Assembly (NCBI GenBank): GCA_028821145.1
Contig: JAPPHC010000061.1
Location: 1-43,051, forward strand
Reading direction: 5' to 3'
DNA: 43,051 nucleotides
From: Gammaproteobacteria bacterium
Lineage (GTDB): Bacteria; Pseudomonadota; Gammaproteobacteria; Steroidobacterales; Foliamicaceae
The notes beneath the pieces are model-generated. The model did not search any database and was not told the origin of the DNA. It saw nothing but the letters and a program-made list of their open reading frames with translations. The translations under genes and the position numbers were made by a program. Position 1 is the stretch's first letter. Every line of letters begins with the position of its first letter. Shown piece by piece: positions 23,909 through 33,063 of this stretch.

Positions 23909-24637
23909 GTGGGGTCCCCGCTACGCCGTATTTTGCTGAAGCTGAGCGGGGAGGCCCTGATGGGCCGGGAGCCGCACGGGATCGACATGTCGATGCTGGG
24001 GCGGATTGCCGCCGAGGTCAAGGAACTGTCCGATCTGGGCGTTCAGACCGCCGTCGTGGTGGGCGGGGGCAATATCTTTCGCGGCGAGGGCCTGGCGCGG
24101 GCGGGCATGGACCGGGTCACCGCCGATCACATGGGAATGCTGGCCACGGTCATCAATGCCCTGGCGCTGCAGGACGCACTGGAGCGCCTTGGGGCGGGCG
24201 TGCGGGTCATGTCTTCGATGGCCGTGCGCGCGGTCTGCGAGGACTACATACGGCGGCGTGCGCTCCGTCACCTGGAAAAGGGCAGGGTCTGCATTTTCGC
24301 GGCGGGCACCGGCAATCCCTATCTCTCGACCGACACGGCCGCCAGTTTGCGGGCGGTGGAAATCTCCGCCGACCTGCTCATCAAGGGCACCAAGGTGGAC
24401 GGCGTGTACTCGGCCGATCCGAACCTCGAGCCGGACGCCAAGCGTTACGAGCGAATCTCGCACGACCAGTTGATCGGCGCCCGCCTGGGCGTCATGGACT
24501 CCACGGCGGCCGTCATGTGCCGCGACAACAACCTGCCGATTCGCGTATATGATGTCGCCTCGCCCGGCGACCTGTTGCGTATTGTCAAGGGCGAGAATGT
24601 CGGGACGCTGGTAACCAGCGCCGCCGAGCAGGGCTGA
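23909..24637 (+). CDS. pyrH: UMP kinase
   Basis: This 242-residue hexameric enzyme phosphorylates UMP to UDP and is distinct from eukaryotic UMP/CMP kinases. Motifs are [13 protein letters not shown] at the N-terminus, [66 protein letters not shown] and the C-terminal GTLVTSA. The GTG start at 23909 gives the normal family length. It lies between tsf and frr, the standard order. Confidence 0.97.
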   Translation: MGSPLRRILLKLSGEALMGREPHGIDMSMLGRIAAEVKELSDLGVQTAVVVGGGNIFRGEGLARAGMDRVTADHMGMLATVINALALQDALERLGAGVRVMSSMAVRAVCEDYIRRRALRHLEKGRVCIFAAGTGNPYLSTDTAASLRAVEISADLLIKGTKVDGVYSADPNLEPDAKRYERISHDQLIGARLGVMDSTAAVMCRDNNLPIRVYDVASPGDLLRIVKGENVGTLVTSAAEQG

Positions 24638-24659
24638 CGGGCCCCGGCAAGGGGGGCAA

Positions 24660-25217
24660 ATGATCGACGAGCTTCAGGAAGACGCAATCGAACGCATGGA
24701 CAAGAGCGTGGCGGCCCTGCGGTCGAATCTGTCCCGCCTGCGGACCGGCCGGGCGCACGCCGGTCTGATCGATCACCTTACGGCGCCCTACTACGGCGCG
24801 GACACGCCACTGCGCCAGGTGGCCAGCATCACCGTGGAGGACGCGCGCACGCTCGCCGTTTCGCCGTGGGAGGCCAATATGGTGCAGCCGATCGAAAAGG
24901 CCATCCGGGAGTCGGGACTGGGTTTCAATCCGGTCACCGCGGGCACCGTAATCCGCGTGCCGATACCGGAGCTGACCGAGGAGCGCCGCCGCGAACTGGT
25001 GAGGGTTGCGCGCCACGAGGCGGAGATGGGCCGGGTGGCGGTGCGCAATATCCGGCGCGACGTGCTGGCCGACATCAAGCAACTGGTAAAGGAAAAGATG
25101 GCCTCCGAGGACGAGGAGCGGCGGTCGGCGGACGAGGTGCAGAAGATCACCGACGCGCATGTTGCGCAGATGGATGCCATGCTGGAGGAGAAGGAAAAGG
25201 AAATCATGTCGATCTAG
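24660..25217 (+). CDS. frr: Ribosome recycling factor
   Basis: This 185-residue factor splits post-termination ribosomes together with EF-G. The pattern is full: MDKSVAALRSNLSRLRTGRA near the N-terminus, YGADTPLRQVASITVEDARTL, GLGFNPVTAGTVIRVPIPELTEERRRELV, and a C-terminal coiled coil ending in EKEKEIMSI. The ATG follows a strong AAGGGGGG. Length equals the family norm. Confidence 0.97.
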   Translation: MIDELQEDAIERMDKSVAALRSNLSRLRTGRAHAGLIDHLTAPYYGADTPLRQVASITVEDARTLAVSPWEANMVQPIEKAIRESGLGFNPVTAGTVIRVPIPELTEERRRELVRVARHEAEMGRVAVRNIRRDVLADIKQLVKEKMASEDEERRSADEVQKITDAHVAQMDAMLEEKEKEIMSI

Positions 25218-25229
25218 CCGGATATTGTT

Positions 25230-25931
25230 TTGAGCGACGCACTACAGCATCTGGCGATCATCATGGACGGCAACGGCCGGTGGGCCGCGCGGCGCGGGCG
25301 GCCGCGATCGGAGGGGCACCGGGCGGGAGTGGACGCAGCCCGCAACATTGTCGAGGAGTGCGCGCGCCGCGGTATTTCCGTGCTGACGCTTTTCGGGCTG
25401 AGCAGCGAGAACTGGCGGCGGCCGCAGGATGAGGTTAGCGAACTCATGAAGCTCCTGACCGACAGCCTGCGGCGGCACATGGGGCTGTTGAACGAAAACG
25501 GCATCCGGCTGCGCTGCATCGGCAACCGCAGCCGGTTTTCGGGGGGCGTGCGGGCCGCGCTGGAAAAGGCCGAGGACAGCACGCGCCGCAATGACCGGAT
25601 GCAACTGATCGTCGCGCTCTCCTATGGCGGACAGCAGGAAATCGTTGGCGTGGCGCAGGAGCTGGCCCGGGATGCGGCGCGCGGAGCGCTGGGTCCGGAC
25701 GAAATCGACCTGGAAGCCTTTACGCTCCGAACCGGCCTGGCGGACCTGCCGCCGCCGGACTTCATGATTCGAAGCGGGGGTGAGCGCAGGATCAGCAATT
25801 TCCTGCTCTGGCACCTGGCCTATACGGAACTGTATTTCAGCGAGGTGCTGTGGCCCGATTTCGGGTCCGTGGAGTTGCAGGCCGCGCTGGACGACTATGC
25901 GGCGCGGCAGCGCCGATTCGGTACGGCATGA
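25230..25931 (+). CDS. uppS: Undecaprenyl diphosphate synthase (cis-prenyltransferase)
   Basis: This 233-residue enzyme adds eight isopentenyl units to farnesyl diphosphate to make the lipid carrier for peptidoglycan and LPS O-chains. Motifs are IIMDGNGRWA with catalytic Asp13, GHRAGVDAARNIVEEC, LTLFGLSSENWRRP, and RSGGERRISNFLLWHLAYTELYF near the C-terminus. The TTG start gives the natural N-terminus; its Shine-Dalgarno is weak. The stop overlaps the cdsA start (ATGA), so the two are probably coupled. Confidence 0.95.
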   Translation: MSDALQHLAIIMDGNGRWAARRGRPRSEGHRAGVDAARNIVEECARRGISVLTLFGLSSENWRRPQDEVSELMKLLTDSLRRHMGLLNENGIRLRCIGNRSRFSGGVRAALEKAEDSTRRNDRMQLIVALSYGGQQEIVGVAQELARDAARGALGPDEIDLEAFTLRTGLADLPPPDFMIRSGGERRISNFLLWHLAYTELYFSEVLWPDFGSVELQAALDDYAARQRRFGTA

Positions 25932-26737
25932 GCCGCTTTTTCCCTCCAAGGATATTGACGGCTGCGGTACTGGTGGCCGCGATCGTGGTCGCCAGCGTTT
26001 CACCGCTCAGCCTCAAACTGACGATGATCGGGCTGGTCCTGTTGCTGTGCTGGCGCGAGTGGCTGCGCATGGCGGGCCTTGCCGGAACCGTGGCGCGATC
26101 GTCGTGGATCCTCCTATTTGCCCTGGCGCTGGCGGTTCCGGTTGCGATGCCGCCGCCCGATCCGGTTTCCTACGCCGTCATGGCCCTGGGCGTGGCCTGG
26201 TGGGCATTGGCCATCCTGTTGTTGCGGGGTTCGTACGGTTCGATCGGCAATTCGGCCGTCCTGGGCTGCGGGCTGCTGGGAATGGCGCCCGCGTGGCTGG
26301 CGGTGCTCGCCATTCTCGATACCGGCCGGGGTGACTTGCTCATTCTGTTGCTGGTCCTGGTCGGCGCGGCCGACACGGGGGCGTTCGTGTTCGGAAAGCT
26401 GCTGGGGCGGCGTCAGCTTGCGCCGGTCCTGAGCGGCGGCAAGACCGTCGAGGGCGCCGTGGGGGGGCTGGTCATGGCAACCCTTGCCGGCTTTGCCGCA
26501 TCCTTTTACCTGCAGCAACCGGCACTTTTCTGGACGCTTGGAGGGCTGGCTGTGGGAGCTTTGGCGATGCTGGGCGATTTGACTGTAAGCATGTTCAAAC
26601 GGCGTGCCGGCCTGAAGGACAGCGGACGCATGCTGCCCGGCCACGGGGGGATGCTGGACCGCATGGACAGCAGCATCGCCACCGCGCCGTTGCTGGGATT
26701 GCTGGTGTTTCAGCCTGTTGGCTGGCTGCCGCTTTAG
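25928..26737 (+). CDS. cdsA: Phosphatidate cytidylyltransferase (CDP-diglyceride synthase)
   Basis: This 269-residue inner-membrane enzyme makes CDP-diacylglycerol from phosphatidate and CTP, the precursor of all membrane phospholipids. It has many hydrophobic segments. The signature SMFKRRAGLKDSGRMLPGHG plus GMLDRMDS lies at the C-terminus, with GGKTVEGAVGG before it. The ATG at 25928 overlaps the uppS stop. In most gammaproteobacteria dxr follows here; instead rseP begins 79 bases downstream. CDP-diacylglycerol is also the substrate of the transferase half of the 17160-18449 fusion. Confidence 0.95.
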   Translation: MSRFFPPRILTAAVLVAAIVVASVSPLSLKLTMIGLVLLLCWREWLRMAGLAGTVARSSWILLFALALAVPVAMPPPDPVSYAVMALGVAWWALAILLLRGSYGSIGNSAVLGCGLLGMAPAWLAVLAILDTGRGDLLILLLVLVGAADTGAFVFGKLLGRRQLAPVLSGGKTVEGAVGGLVMATLAGFAASFYLQQPALFWTLGGLAVGALAMLGDLTVSMFKRRAGLKDSGRMLPGHGGMLDRMDSSIATAPLLGLLVFQPVGWLPL

Positions 26738-26816
26738 GCGGGGACCGGAGCGGTTGTTTTGGTAGCATAGAAAAGAAGCCCGCGAAAGACCGACCCGAGA
26801 GAGAAACCGTTCTGCC

Positions 26817-28208
26817 ATGCTGTGGGATACCCTGATTGCCATTGGCGCCTTCGTACTGGCGATAAGCCTGCTCGTGGCCGTGCACGAGTGGGGGCATTAC
26901 ATCGCCGCGCGGATGTCGAAAGTCAGGGTCCTGGAGTTTTCGATCGGTTTCGGGCCGGCGATCTGGCGGCGAAAGGCGGGCCTGGACCAGACCGAGTACC
27001 AGTTGCGGGCGCTTCCCGTGGGCGGATACGTGCGCCTGCTGGACGAGCGCGAGGGACCGGTTGCCGAGGAAGAACTGCATCGCAGCTTCAATCGGCGGCC
27101 CTACTGGCAACGGATCTTCGTTCTCGCAGCCGGCCCCGGCATGAATTTCCTGTTCGCCATCGTGGCCTATTGGGTGATCTTCATGGTCGGCATACAGGCG
27201 GCCGCGCCGCTGGTCGGCGGAGTGACGCCCGGCAGCGTCGCGGAGCGCGCCGGAATGCGCGCCGGCGACCGGATCGTGGCCGTGGAGGATCGCGATTCGC
27301 CCACCTGGCAGGCCGCCGCGATGGCCATAGTCGACCAGATCCTCGGCGATCCGGCAGTGCAGCTGACCGTTGAGGACGAGCAGGGCGCCCGGCGCGATCT
27401 CCTTCTCGATCTCTCCGAGCAGAAGAAGGGCATCCTCGAAGACGGCAATCTGTTCGGCGCGGCCGGTCTTGAACCGATGAGGGATTCGCCTCCCATACTG
27501 GGCGACATATTCCCGGACGGTCCGGCCGCCGCGGCCGGGTTCGCGCCCGGTGACCGCATTCTGTCGGCCGGCGGGGAGGACATCGGCAACTGGCGCCAGT
27601 GGGTCGATTACGTGCAGGCCCGCCCGGGAGAAAGCGTGCCCGTAACCGTGGCCCGTGACGGGACGGAGCAACGGCTCTACCTGCGGATCGGCAGCCGCAG
27701 CGAGGCCGCCGCGCAGGGCGCGGCCGGCCCGGCCGCCATCGGCTTCGTGGGCGTGACGCAGTCCCCCGAGGCGCGTTCGCACCTGTTGGTTACCCAGCGC
27801 CTGGGGCCGTTGCAGGCTCTGGCGCGAGGCGTACGGGAAACCGGGCGAATTACCGCGCTTACCTTCCGCGTGCTCGGCAACATGTTCACCGGCGACGTTT
27901 CGCTGCGCACGCTGAACGGGCCCGTGGGCATCGCCCGCTATGCGGGAGAAGCGGTCCAGATCAGCGGGGTCGCGTTCCTCATGTTCCTGGCGCTGGTCAG
28001 CGTGAGCCTGGGCATCCTCAACCTGCTGCCCATTCCGATTCTGGACGGCGGCCAGATCGTGAACCAGACGATCGAGAAGCTTCGCGGCCGCCCGATTCGC
28101 GAACGGACCCAGCTCGCCGTGCAGCGGCTGGGACTGGGACTGGTGCTGGCCATCATGTTCGTGGCCCTGTTCAACGACATCAGCGGATTCTTCCGCCCGG
28201 GAGGCTGA
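26817..28208 (+). CDS. rseP: Site-2 metalloprotease RseP
   Basis: This 463-residue zinc protease cuts the anti-sigma factor RseA within the membrane to release sigma-E when outer-membrane proteins misfold. The zinc site HEWGH is at residues 23-27 in the first membrane segment, and the second active-site motif LDGG is at about 409-412. Two PDZ domains lie between (around GVTPGSVAERAGMRAGDRIV and IFPDGPAAAAGFAPGDRIL). GPGMNFLFA and TLNGPVGIARYAGEA are typical. It is just upstream of bamA, as usual. Confidence 0.96.
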   Translation: MLWDTLIAIGAFVLAISLLVAVHEWGHYIAARMSKVRVLEFSIGFGPAIWRRKAGLDQTEYQLRALPVGGYVRLLDEREGPVAEEELHRSFNRRPYWQRIFVLAAGPGMNFLFAIVAYWVIFMVGIQAAAPLVGGVTPGSVAERAGMRAGDRIVAVEDRDSPTWQAAAMAIVDQILGDPAVQLTVEDEQGARRDLLLDLSEQKKGILEDGNLFGAAGLEPMRDSPPILGDIFPDGPAAAAGFAPGDRILSAGGEDIGNWRQWVDYVQARPGESVPVTVARDGTEQRLYLRIGSRSEAAAQGAAGPAAIGFVGVTQSPEARSHLLVTQRLGPLQALARGVRETGRITALTFRVLGNMFTGDVSLRTLNGPVGIARYAGEAVQISGVAFLMFLALVSVSLGILNLLPIPILDGGQIVNQTIEKLRGRPIRERTQLAVQRLGLGLVLAIMFVALFNDISGFFRPGG

Positions 28209-28212
28209 GCGG

Positions 28213-30639
28213 ATGCGAAGGCATTTGATCGACACGGCACTGGCGGCGGCGGCAGCGGTCGTGCTCGGCTTTGCACCGGTGTTTGCGAAGGCGCAGGAAG
28301 AGGCATTTGTCGTTCGGGACATCCGCATCGAGGGCCTGCAGCGCATCTCCGAGGGCGCCGTTCTGAATTACCTGCCCGTGAACATCGGCGACACGCTGGA
28401 CGCGGCTTCCGTGCGGCAGCTGATGAGGGGCCTGTACGCGTCGGGCTTCTTCGCGGATGTAGAGTTTCGGCGCGACGGGGACGCGCTGCTGGTGGCGGTG
28501 CGCGAACAGCCCACGATCGAATCGCTGCTGATCGAGGGCAACAAGGACGTCAAGTCCGAGGACCTGAACCGGACACTGTTCGACAACGGCATCTCCGAAG
28601 GCAGCCTGGTCAAGCCGTCGGTTCTTGAGGAAGTGGAACTCTCGCTGACCGACCTCTATTTCGGGCGCGGCAAGTACGGCGCCGAAGTGAACGTGGACGT
28701 GACGGAACTTCCCGACAACAAGGTGGACGTGGTCATCGACATCACGGAGGGCGACCGCTCGCGTATCCGCCAGATCAACATCGTGGGCAACGAGCTTTTC
28801 ACGGACAAGGAACTGAAGAAGGATTTCGAACTGAAGACGCCGAACTGGCTGTCCTTCATCCGCCAGGACGACCGCTACTCGCGCGAGGCGTTGCAGGGCG
28901 ACCTGGAAAAGCTGCGCTCGTACTACCTGGATCGCGGTTATGCCGATTTCGAACTGCAATCGACCCAGGTGACGCTCGCGCCCGATCTGAAGGACGTTTT
29001 CATCACCATCAACCTTCGTGAGGGCAGCAATTACACGGTATCGGAGGTCAAGCTGGCCGGCGATTTCGTCGTGGACGAGGCCGAACTGAACCAGTACGTG
29101 CTGCTCAAGCCGGGAATGCGCTTCTCGCAGCGGCTCATTACTCAGAGCAGCGAGCTGATACGCCTGCGCCTGGGCCAGGAGGGATACGGTTTTGCCGAGA
29201 TCGTGCCGGATCCGGAGATCGACGAGGATGCCGGCGAGGTAGCGGTGACATTGTGGATCCAGGCGGAGCGGCGCGTGTACGTGCGCCGCATCACTTTTGA
29301 CGGGGCTCCTTCGATCGAGGACGAAGTGCTGCGGCGCGAGCTGCGCCAGTTCGAGGGCGCCTACCTGTCCAACGATCTGCTGGAACGATCCAAGATCCGG
29401 CTGCAGCGGCTTCCGTACCTGGAGGAGGTCGATTTCGAGACCCTGCGGGTGCCGGGCTCGCAGGATGAGGTGGACGTGGTGTTCAGCCTGACCGAACGGC
29501 AGCCGGGCGAGTTTCAGGGCTCGGTGGGCTACACCGGATACTACGGGATGCAGTTGAGCGGCAGCGCCGTGCATTCCAACCTTTTCGGCCGCGGCAACCG
29601 GCTTGCGATCGGGCTGACGGGCACCAGCTATTCGCGGGTCTACAACCTTTCCTACACCGATCCCTACGCCACCATGAACGGGGTCAGCATTACCGGTGGA
29701 CTGACCTACCAGAACTACACGCAGTTCTTCAACGCCGCGTCGGACCTGGACACCACCACGGCATCGGCCTCGGTCGAACTGAGCTACCCCATTACCGAAT
29801 ACCAGAGCGTGATCCTCGGGGCGACGCTGCAGCAGGCCGACCTGATCACCACCAGCTTCAGCAACGAGCAGTCCCGCCAATGGGTGCAGGCCAACGGCAA
29901 GCCGTACGAGCGCGAAGTCGTCAGCCCGGTCACCGGGCAGCCCGACATTTACTACGGTTCCAAATTCGCCAGCCTGGAGTTGCTGATGGGCTGGCTCTAT
30001 GACAGCCGCAACCGGGTGCTTTTCCCCGACCGGGGCATGCGCCACCGCCTTTCGCTGTCGGCCACGATTCCCGGCAGCGACGTCGAATATGCGACCGCGC
30101 GCTACCAGTACACGCAGTACCTCGGAATTCCGGGACTGCGGCGCTGGTTCAGTCTGCGGCTCAATGCCGACGTCGGCATTTCCGAGGCATTCGGCGATAC
30201 GAGCGCGGTGCCGCCCTACAAGCACTTTTACGGCGGCGGACCGGATTCGGTGCGCGGTTTCAAGGAATACCGCCTCGGGCCGAAGGACCGGTTCGGCAAC
30301 GCCTATGGCGGCAACATGCTGGTTACCGGCCAGGTCGAGTTGATCCTGCCCTTGCCCGAGCGCTTCCGCCAGAGTGCGCGCCTGGCGGCCTTTTTCGACG
30401 TGGGCAACGTGTTCTCCACTTCCGACCTGGAGTTCTTCGACCGCCAAGGCGATCCGTTGAGTTACGACTTTGACACAAGTAAACTTAAACGTTCCGTCGG
30501 GATTGGCGCGGAGTGGCTGGCGCCTTTGGGGCTGTTGAGATTCAGCTTTGCCGCGCCGCTGAACGCCGATTCCGAGACCGACCGATTTTGGGGGGACGAG
30601 GTGGAACGCTTCCAGTTTTCCCTGGGCGGCGCGTTCTAG
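28213..30639 (+). CDS. bamA: Outer membrane protein assembly factor BamA
   Basis: This 808-residue Omp85 protein inserts beta-barrel proteins into the outer membrane. It has a signal peptide (cut near AKAQ), five POTRA repeats beginning FVVRDIRIEGLQRISEG, and a 16-strand barrel. The conserved loop motif VRGF lies in GGPDSVRGFKEYRLG, and the chain ends in phenylalanine (SLGGAF), the usual barrel terminus. GGGAGG precedes the ATG. It starts 5 bases after rseP and is followed by its periplasmic partner skp. Confidence 0.97.
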   Translation: MRRHLIDTALAAAAAVVLGFAPVFAKAQEEAFVVRDIRIEGLQRISEGAVLNYLPVNIGDTLDAASVRQLMRGLYASGFFADVEFRRDGDALLVAVREQPTIESLLIEGNKDVKSEDLNRTLFDNGISEGSLVKPSVLEEVELSLTDLYFGRGKYGAEVNVDVTELPDNKVDVVIDITEGDRSRIRQINIVGNELFTDKELKKDFELKTPNWLSFIRQDDRYSREALQGDLEKLRSYYLDRGYADFELQSTQVTLAPDLKDVFITINLREGSNYTVSEVKLAGDFVVDEAELNQYVLLKPGMRFSQRLITQSSELIRLRLGQEGYGFAEIVPDPEIDEDAGEVAVTLWIQAERRVYVRRITFDGAPSIEDEVLRRELRQFEGAYLSNDLLERSKIRLQRLPYLEEVDFETLRVPGSQDEVDVVFSLTERQPGEFQGSVGYTGYYGMQLSGSAVHSNLFGRGNRLAIGLTGTSYSRVYNLSYTDPYATMNGVSITGGLTYQNYTQFFNAASDLDTTTASASVELSYPITEYQSVILGATLQQADLITTSFSNEQSRQWVQANGKPYEREVVSPVTGQPDIYYGSKFASLELLMGWLYDSRNRVLFPDRGMRHRLSLSATIPGSDVEYATARYQYTQYLGIPGLRRWFSLRLNADVGISEAFGDTSAVPPYKHFYGGGPDSVRGFKEYRLGPKDRFGNAYGGNMLVTGQVELILPLPERFRQSARLAAFFDVGNVFSTSDLEFFDRQGDPLSYDFDTSKLKRSVGIGAEWLAPLGLLRFSFAAPLNADSETDRFWGDEVERFQFSLGGAF

Positions 30640-30691
30640 ATCCTGTGGCGTCCTCCCCTATCCCTTTGGAAACAAGAGGCTTTTTCAGACA

Positions 30692-31225
30692 ATGAACATC
30701 ACAAAGAACCTGCTCCTGGGCGCCGCTTTGAGTGCGCTTGCGGCCGGAAGCGCACTGGCCCAGGACACCGCCCTGAAGATCGGATTCGTCAACCTGGACG
30801 CCTTGACCGTGGAGTCGCCCCAGGGCCGGGCGGCCAATGAAAGAATCCAGGAGATGTTCTCTCCCCGGCAACGCGATATCAACGCCAAGCAGACGCGCCT
30901 CGGGGAGCTGAGCGAGAACTTCGAGCGCGACCGGGAAACCATGGGCACCGAGCAGTTGCGCAACGCCGAGCGCGAGATCCTGGCCCTGCGACGCGAGATT
31001 CAGCAGGAAGCGCAGGCCTTCGAGGAAGACCTGCAGTTGGAGCAAACCAACAGCAACCGCGACCTCGGAACGGTATTTCTCAGCCACGTGCGCCAGGTGG
31101 CCGAGGAAAACGAATACGACCTGGTCCTGAGCGGCGGTGTCGTGTACTTCGGCGATGCGGTCAACATCACTCCGCAGGTCTTGGGCGCCCTCCAGGAAAC
31201 CTACAGCAGCGAACAGCAGGACTAG
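30692..31225 (+). CDS. skp: Periplasmic chaperone Skp/OmpH
   Basis: This 177-residue protein has a signal peptide (NLLLGAALSALAAGSALA, cut before QDT) followed by the Skp pattern: KIGFVNLDALTVESPQG, a long charged helical region (about residues 50-120) that forms the coiled-coil arms of the trimer, and a C-terminal strand (YDLVLSGGVVYFGD). Skp holds unfolded outer-membrane proteins on their way to BamA. Position between bamA and lpxD is standard. The 52-base gap before it has no evident terminator. Confidence 0.93.
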   Translation: MNITKNLLLGAALSALAAGSALAQDTALKIGFVNLDALTVESPQGRAANERIQEMFSPRQRDINAKQTRLGELSENFERDRETMGTEQLRNAEREILALRREIQQEAQAFEEDLQLEQTNSNRDLGTVFLSHVRQVAEENEYDLVLSGGVVYFGDAVNITPQVLGALQETYSSEQQD

Positions 31226-31246
31226 TGTCTGCCGGCCGCAAAGCTG

Positions 31247-32287
31247 ATGCAGCGGCGTTCGCATCACGAGCGGGGACTGACGCTTAGCGAACTCGCCCGG
31301 CGTCACGAATGCCAACTCCGCGGAGAGCCCGGCGTGAGGGTTCATCGCGCATCCACTCTGGCAGGCGCCGATGCCGGCAGCGTGGCCTTCTTTCTCAACC
31401 AGGCGTACCTGAGCGATCTTCGCTCGACCGGGGCGGGCGCGGTGATCCTGAGCGAATCCCACGCCGTCGAATGCCCGGTAGCGGCGCTGATTACGCCCGA
31501 CCCGTATCGTGTTTTCGCCGGCGTGGCCGACGAGCTGCACGAACTGCTGCCGCCCGCGGCCGGAATTCATGTCGACGCCACGGTGTCCGCCGATGCGAGC
31601 GTGGACGGAAGCTGCGAAGTGGCGGCCGGGGCGCGCGTGGCTGCCGGCGCCACGTTGGCCCGCGGCGTTTACATAGGACCCAACGCGACCGTGGGACCTC
31701 GGGCGCATATCGGCGCGGACAGCCGGATATTGGCGAACAGCGCGGTTTGCGAGGGCGTGACGATCGGAAAGCGGTGCCTGGTCCACCAGGGCGCCGTGCT
31801 GGGTTCGGACGGTTTCGGCAATGCCCCGGATGCTGGCGGACGCTGGCGCAAGATACCGCAACTGGGCGCCGTGCGTATCGGCGACGATGTCGAGATCGGC
31901 GCCAACACCACGATCGACCGTGGCGCCCTCGAGGACACGGTGATCGGGGACGGGGTGCGTCTGGACAACCTGATACAGATCGGACACAACGTGCGCATCG
32001 GGGAGCACACGGCCATGGCCGCCGGATGCATGATTGCCGGGAGCGTGAAGATAGGGCGCCGATGCCGGATCGCTGGCAATGTCGGCGTGGCGGGACACAT
32101 CGGGATTTGCGACGACGTGGTGCTGCTGGCCCGCACCGTGGTGACGCGCCCGATCGGCAAACCCGGGGCCTATGCGGGTTCGATGACGCCCATGGAAGAG
32201 GTCGCCAGCTGGCGCCGCAATGCGGCGCGCTTCAAGCATCTGGACGCCCTGCACAAGCGGGTGCGGCGCCTGGAGCGTTCCCGGTGA
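31247..32287 (+). CDS. lpxD: UDP-3-O-acyl-glucosamine N-acyltransferase
   Basis: This 346-residue trimeric enzyme adds the N-linked hydroxyacyl chain in lipid A synthesis (step 3). The N-terminal uridine-binding domain is followed by hexapeptide repeats of a left-handed beta-helix ([19 protein letters not shown] and others). The block [22 protein letters not shown] and the catalytic histidine in [11 protein letters not shown] are diagnostic. The C-terminus is helical. It overlaps lpxA by 4 bases (GTGA), leaving no room for the fabZ gene usually found between them. Confidence 0.96.
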   Translation: MQRRSHHERGLTLSELARRHECQLRGEPGVRVHRASTLAGADAGSVAFFLNQAYLSDLRSTGAGAVILSESHAVECPVAALITPDPYRVFAGVADELHELLPPAAGIHVDATVSADASVDGSCEVAAGARVAAGATLARGVYIGPNATVGPRAHIGADSRILANSAVCEGVTIGKRCLVHQGAVLGSDGFGNAPDAGGRWRKIPQLGAVRIGDDVEIGANTTIDRGALEDTVIGDGVRLDNLIQIGHNVRIGEHTAMAAGCMIAGSVKIGRRCRIAGNVGVAGHIGICDDVVLLARTVVTRPIGKPGAYAGSMTPMEEVASWRRNAARFKHLDALHKRVRRLERSR

Positions 32288-33063
32288 CGGAAGTTCACAC
32301 GACCGCGATCGTTTCCTCGCGCGCGGAACTGGCCGCCGACGCGGAAGTCGGCCCCTATGCCGTAATCGGACCGGAAGTGGAGATCGGCCCCGGCTGCAAG
32401 ATCGGCTCGCACGCGATCATAGAGGGGCCCACGCGCCTGGGCGCGCGCAATGTAATCCACCCCCACGCGGCCATCGGGCGCGATCCGCAGGACCGCAAAT
32501 TCCGCCCGGGAGAAACGAGCCGTCTGGAAATCGGCGACGGCAATACGATTCGCGAGTTTGTGACCATCAATCGCGGCACCGAGGACGGGGGCGGGATCAC
32601 GCGGGTGGGGAACAATTGCTGGCTGATGGCCAGCGTTCATATCGCGCATGACTGCATGCTCGGCGACGACGTGGTGATGGCCAATTTCGCCAGCCTTGCG
32701 GGCCATGTCCGCGTGGGCAGTCACGTAACCATGGCGGGGTTTTCGGGAGCGCATCAGTTCTGCCGGATCGGCGACTATGGCTTCGTGGGGATCTACGCCG
32801 GGATTACACGCGACGTTCCTCCCTACGTGCTGGTGGCGGGACAGCCGCCCAGGCCGCGCGGGGTCAACGTGATCGGACTTCGGCGCCATGGGTTTACCCC
32901 TCCCCAGCGTGCCAACATCGAAAGGGCCTACCGCACGCTTTACCGCAAGGAGCTGAGCCGCGCCGAGGCGACCGAAATCATTGCCGAAGCCGCCCGGGAA
33001 CAGCCGGAGCTGGCGCCGCTGGCGGAGTTCCTGGCCGAGTCCGGGCGCGGCCTCTTGCGTTGA
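32284..33063 (+). CDS. lpxA: UDP-N-acetylglucosamine acyltransferase
   Basis: This 259-residue trimeric enzyme performs the first step of lipid A synthesis, transferring a hydroxyacyl chain to UDP-GlcNAc. Hexapeptide repeats run from the N-terminus ([22 protein letters not shown]). Catalytic histidine lies in [33 protein letters not shown] and [13 protein letters not shown] are family blocks. The C-terminal helical part ([23 protein letters not shown]) is normal. The GTG start overlaps lpxD and the stop overlaps lpxB, so the three are coupled. Confidence 0.97.
   Translation: MTEVHTTAIVSSRAELAADAEVGPYAVIGPEVEIGPGCKIGSHAIIEGPTRLGARNVIHPHAAIGRDPQDRKFRPGETSRLEIGDGNTIREFVTINRGTEDGGGITRVGNNCWLMASVHIAHDCMLGDDVVMANFASLAGHVRVGSHVTMAGFSGAHQFCRIGDYGFVGIYAGITRDVPPYVLVAGQPPRPRGVNVIGLRRHGFTPPQRANIERAYRTLYRKELSRAEATEIIAEAAREQPELAPLAEFLAESGRGLLR

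Noticed and set aside
28180-30447. 755-codon minus-strand frame opposite bamA
   Set aside because: Antisense to a full-length bamA; no domain recognised.
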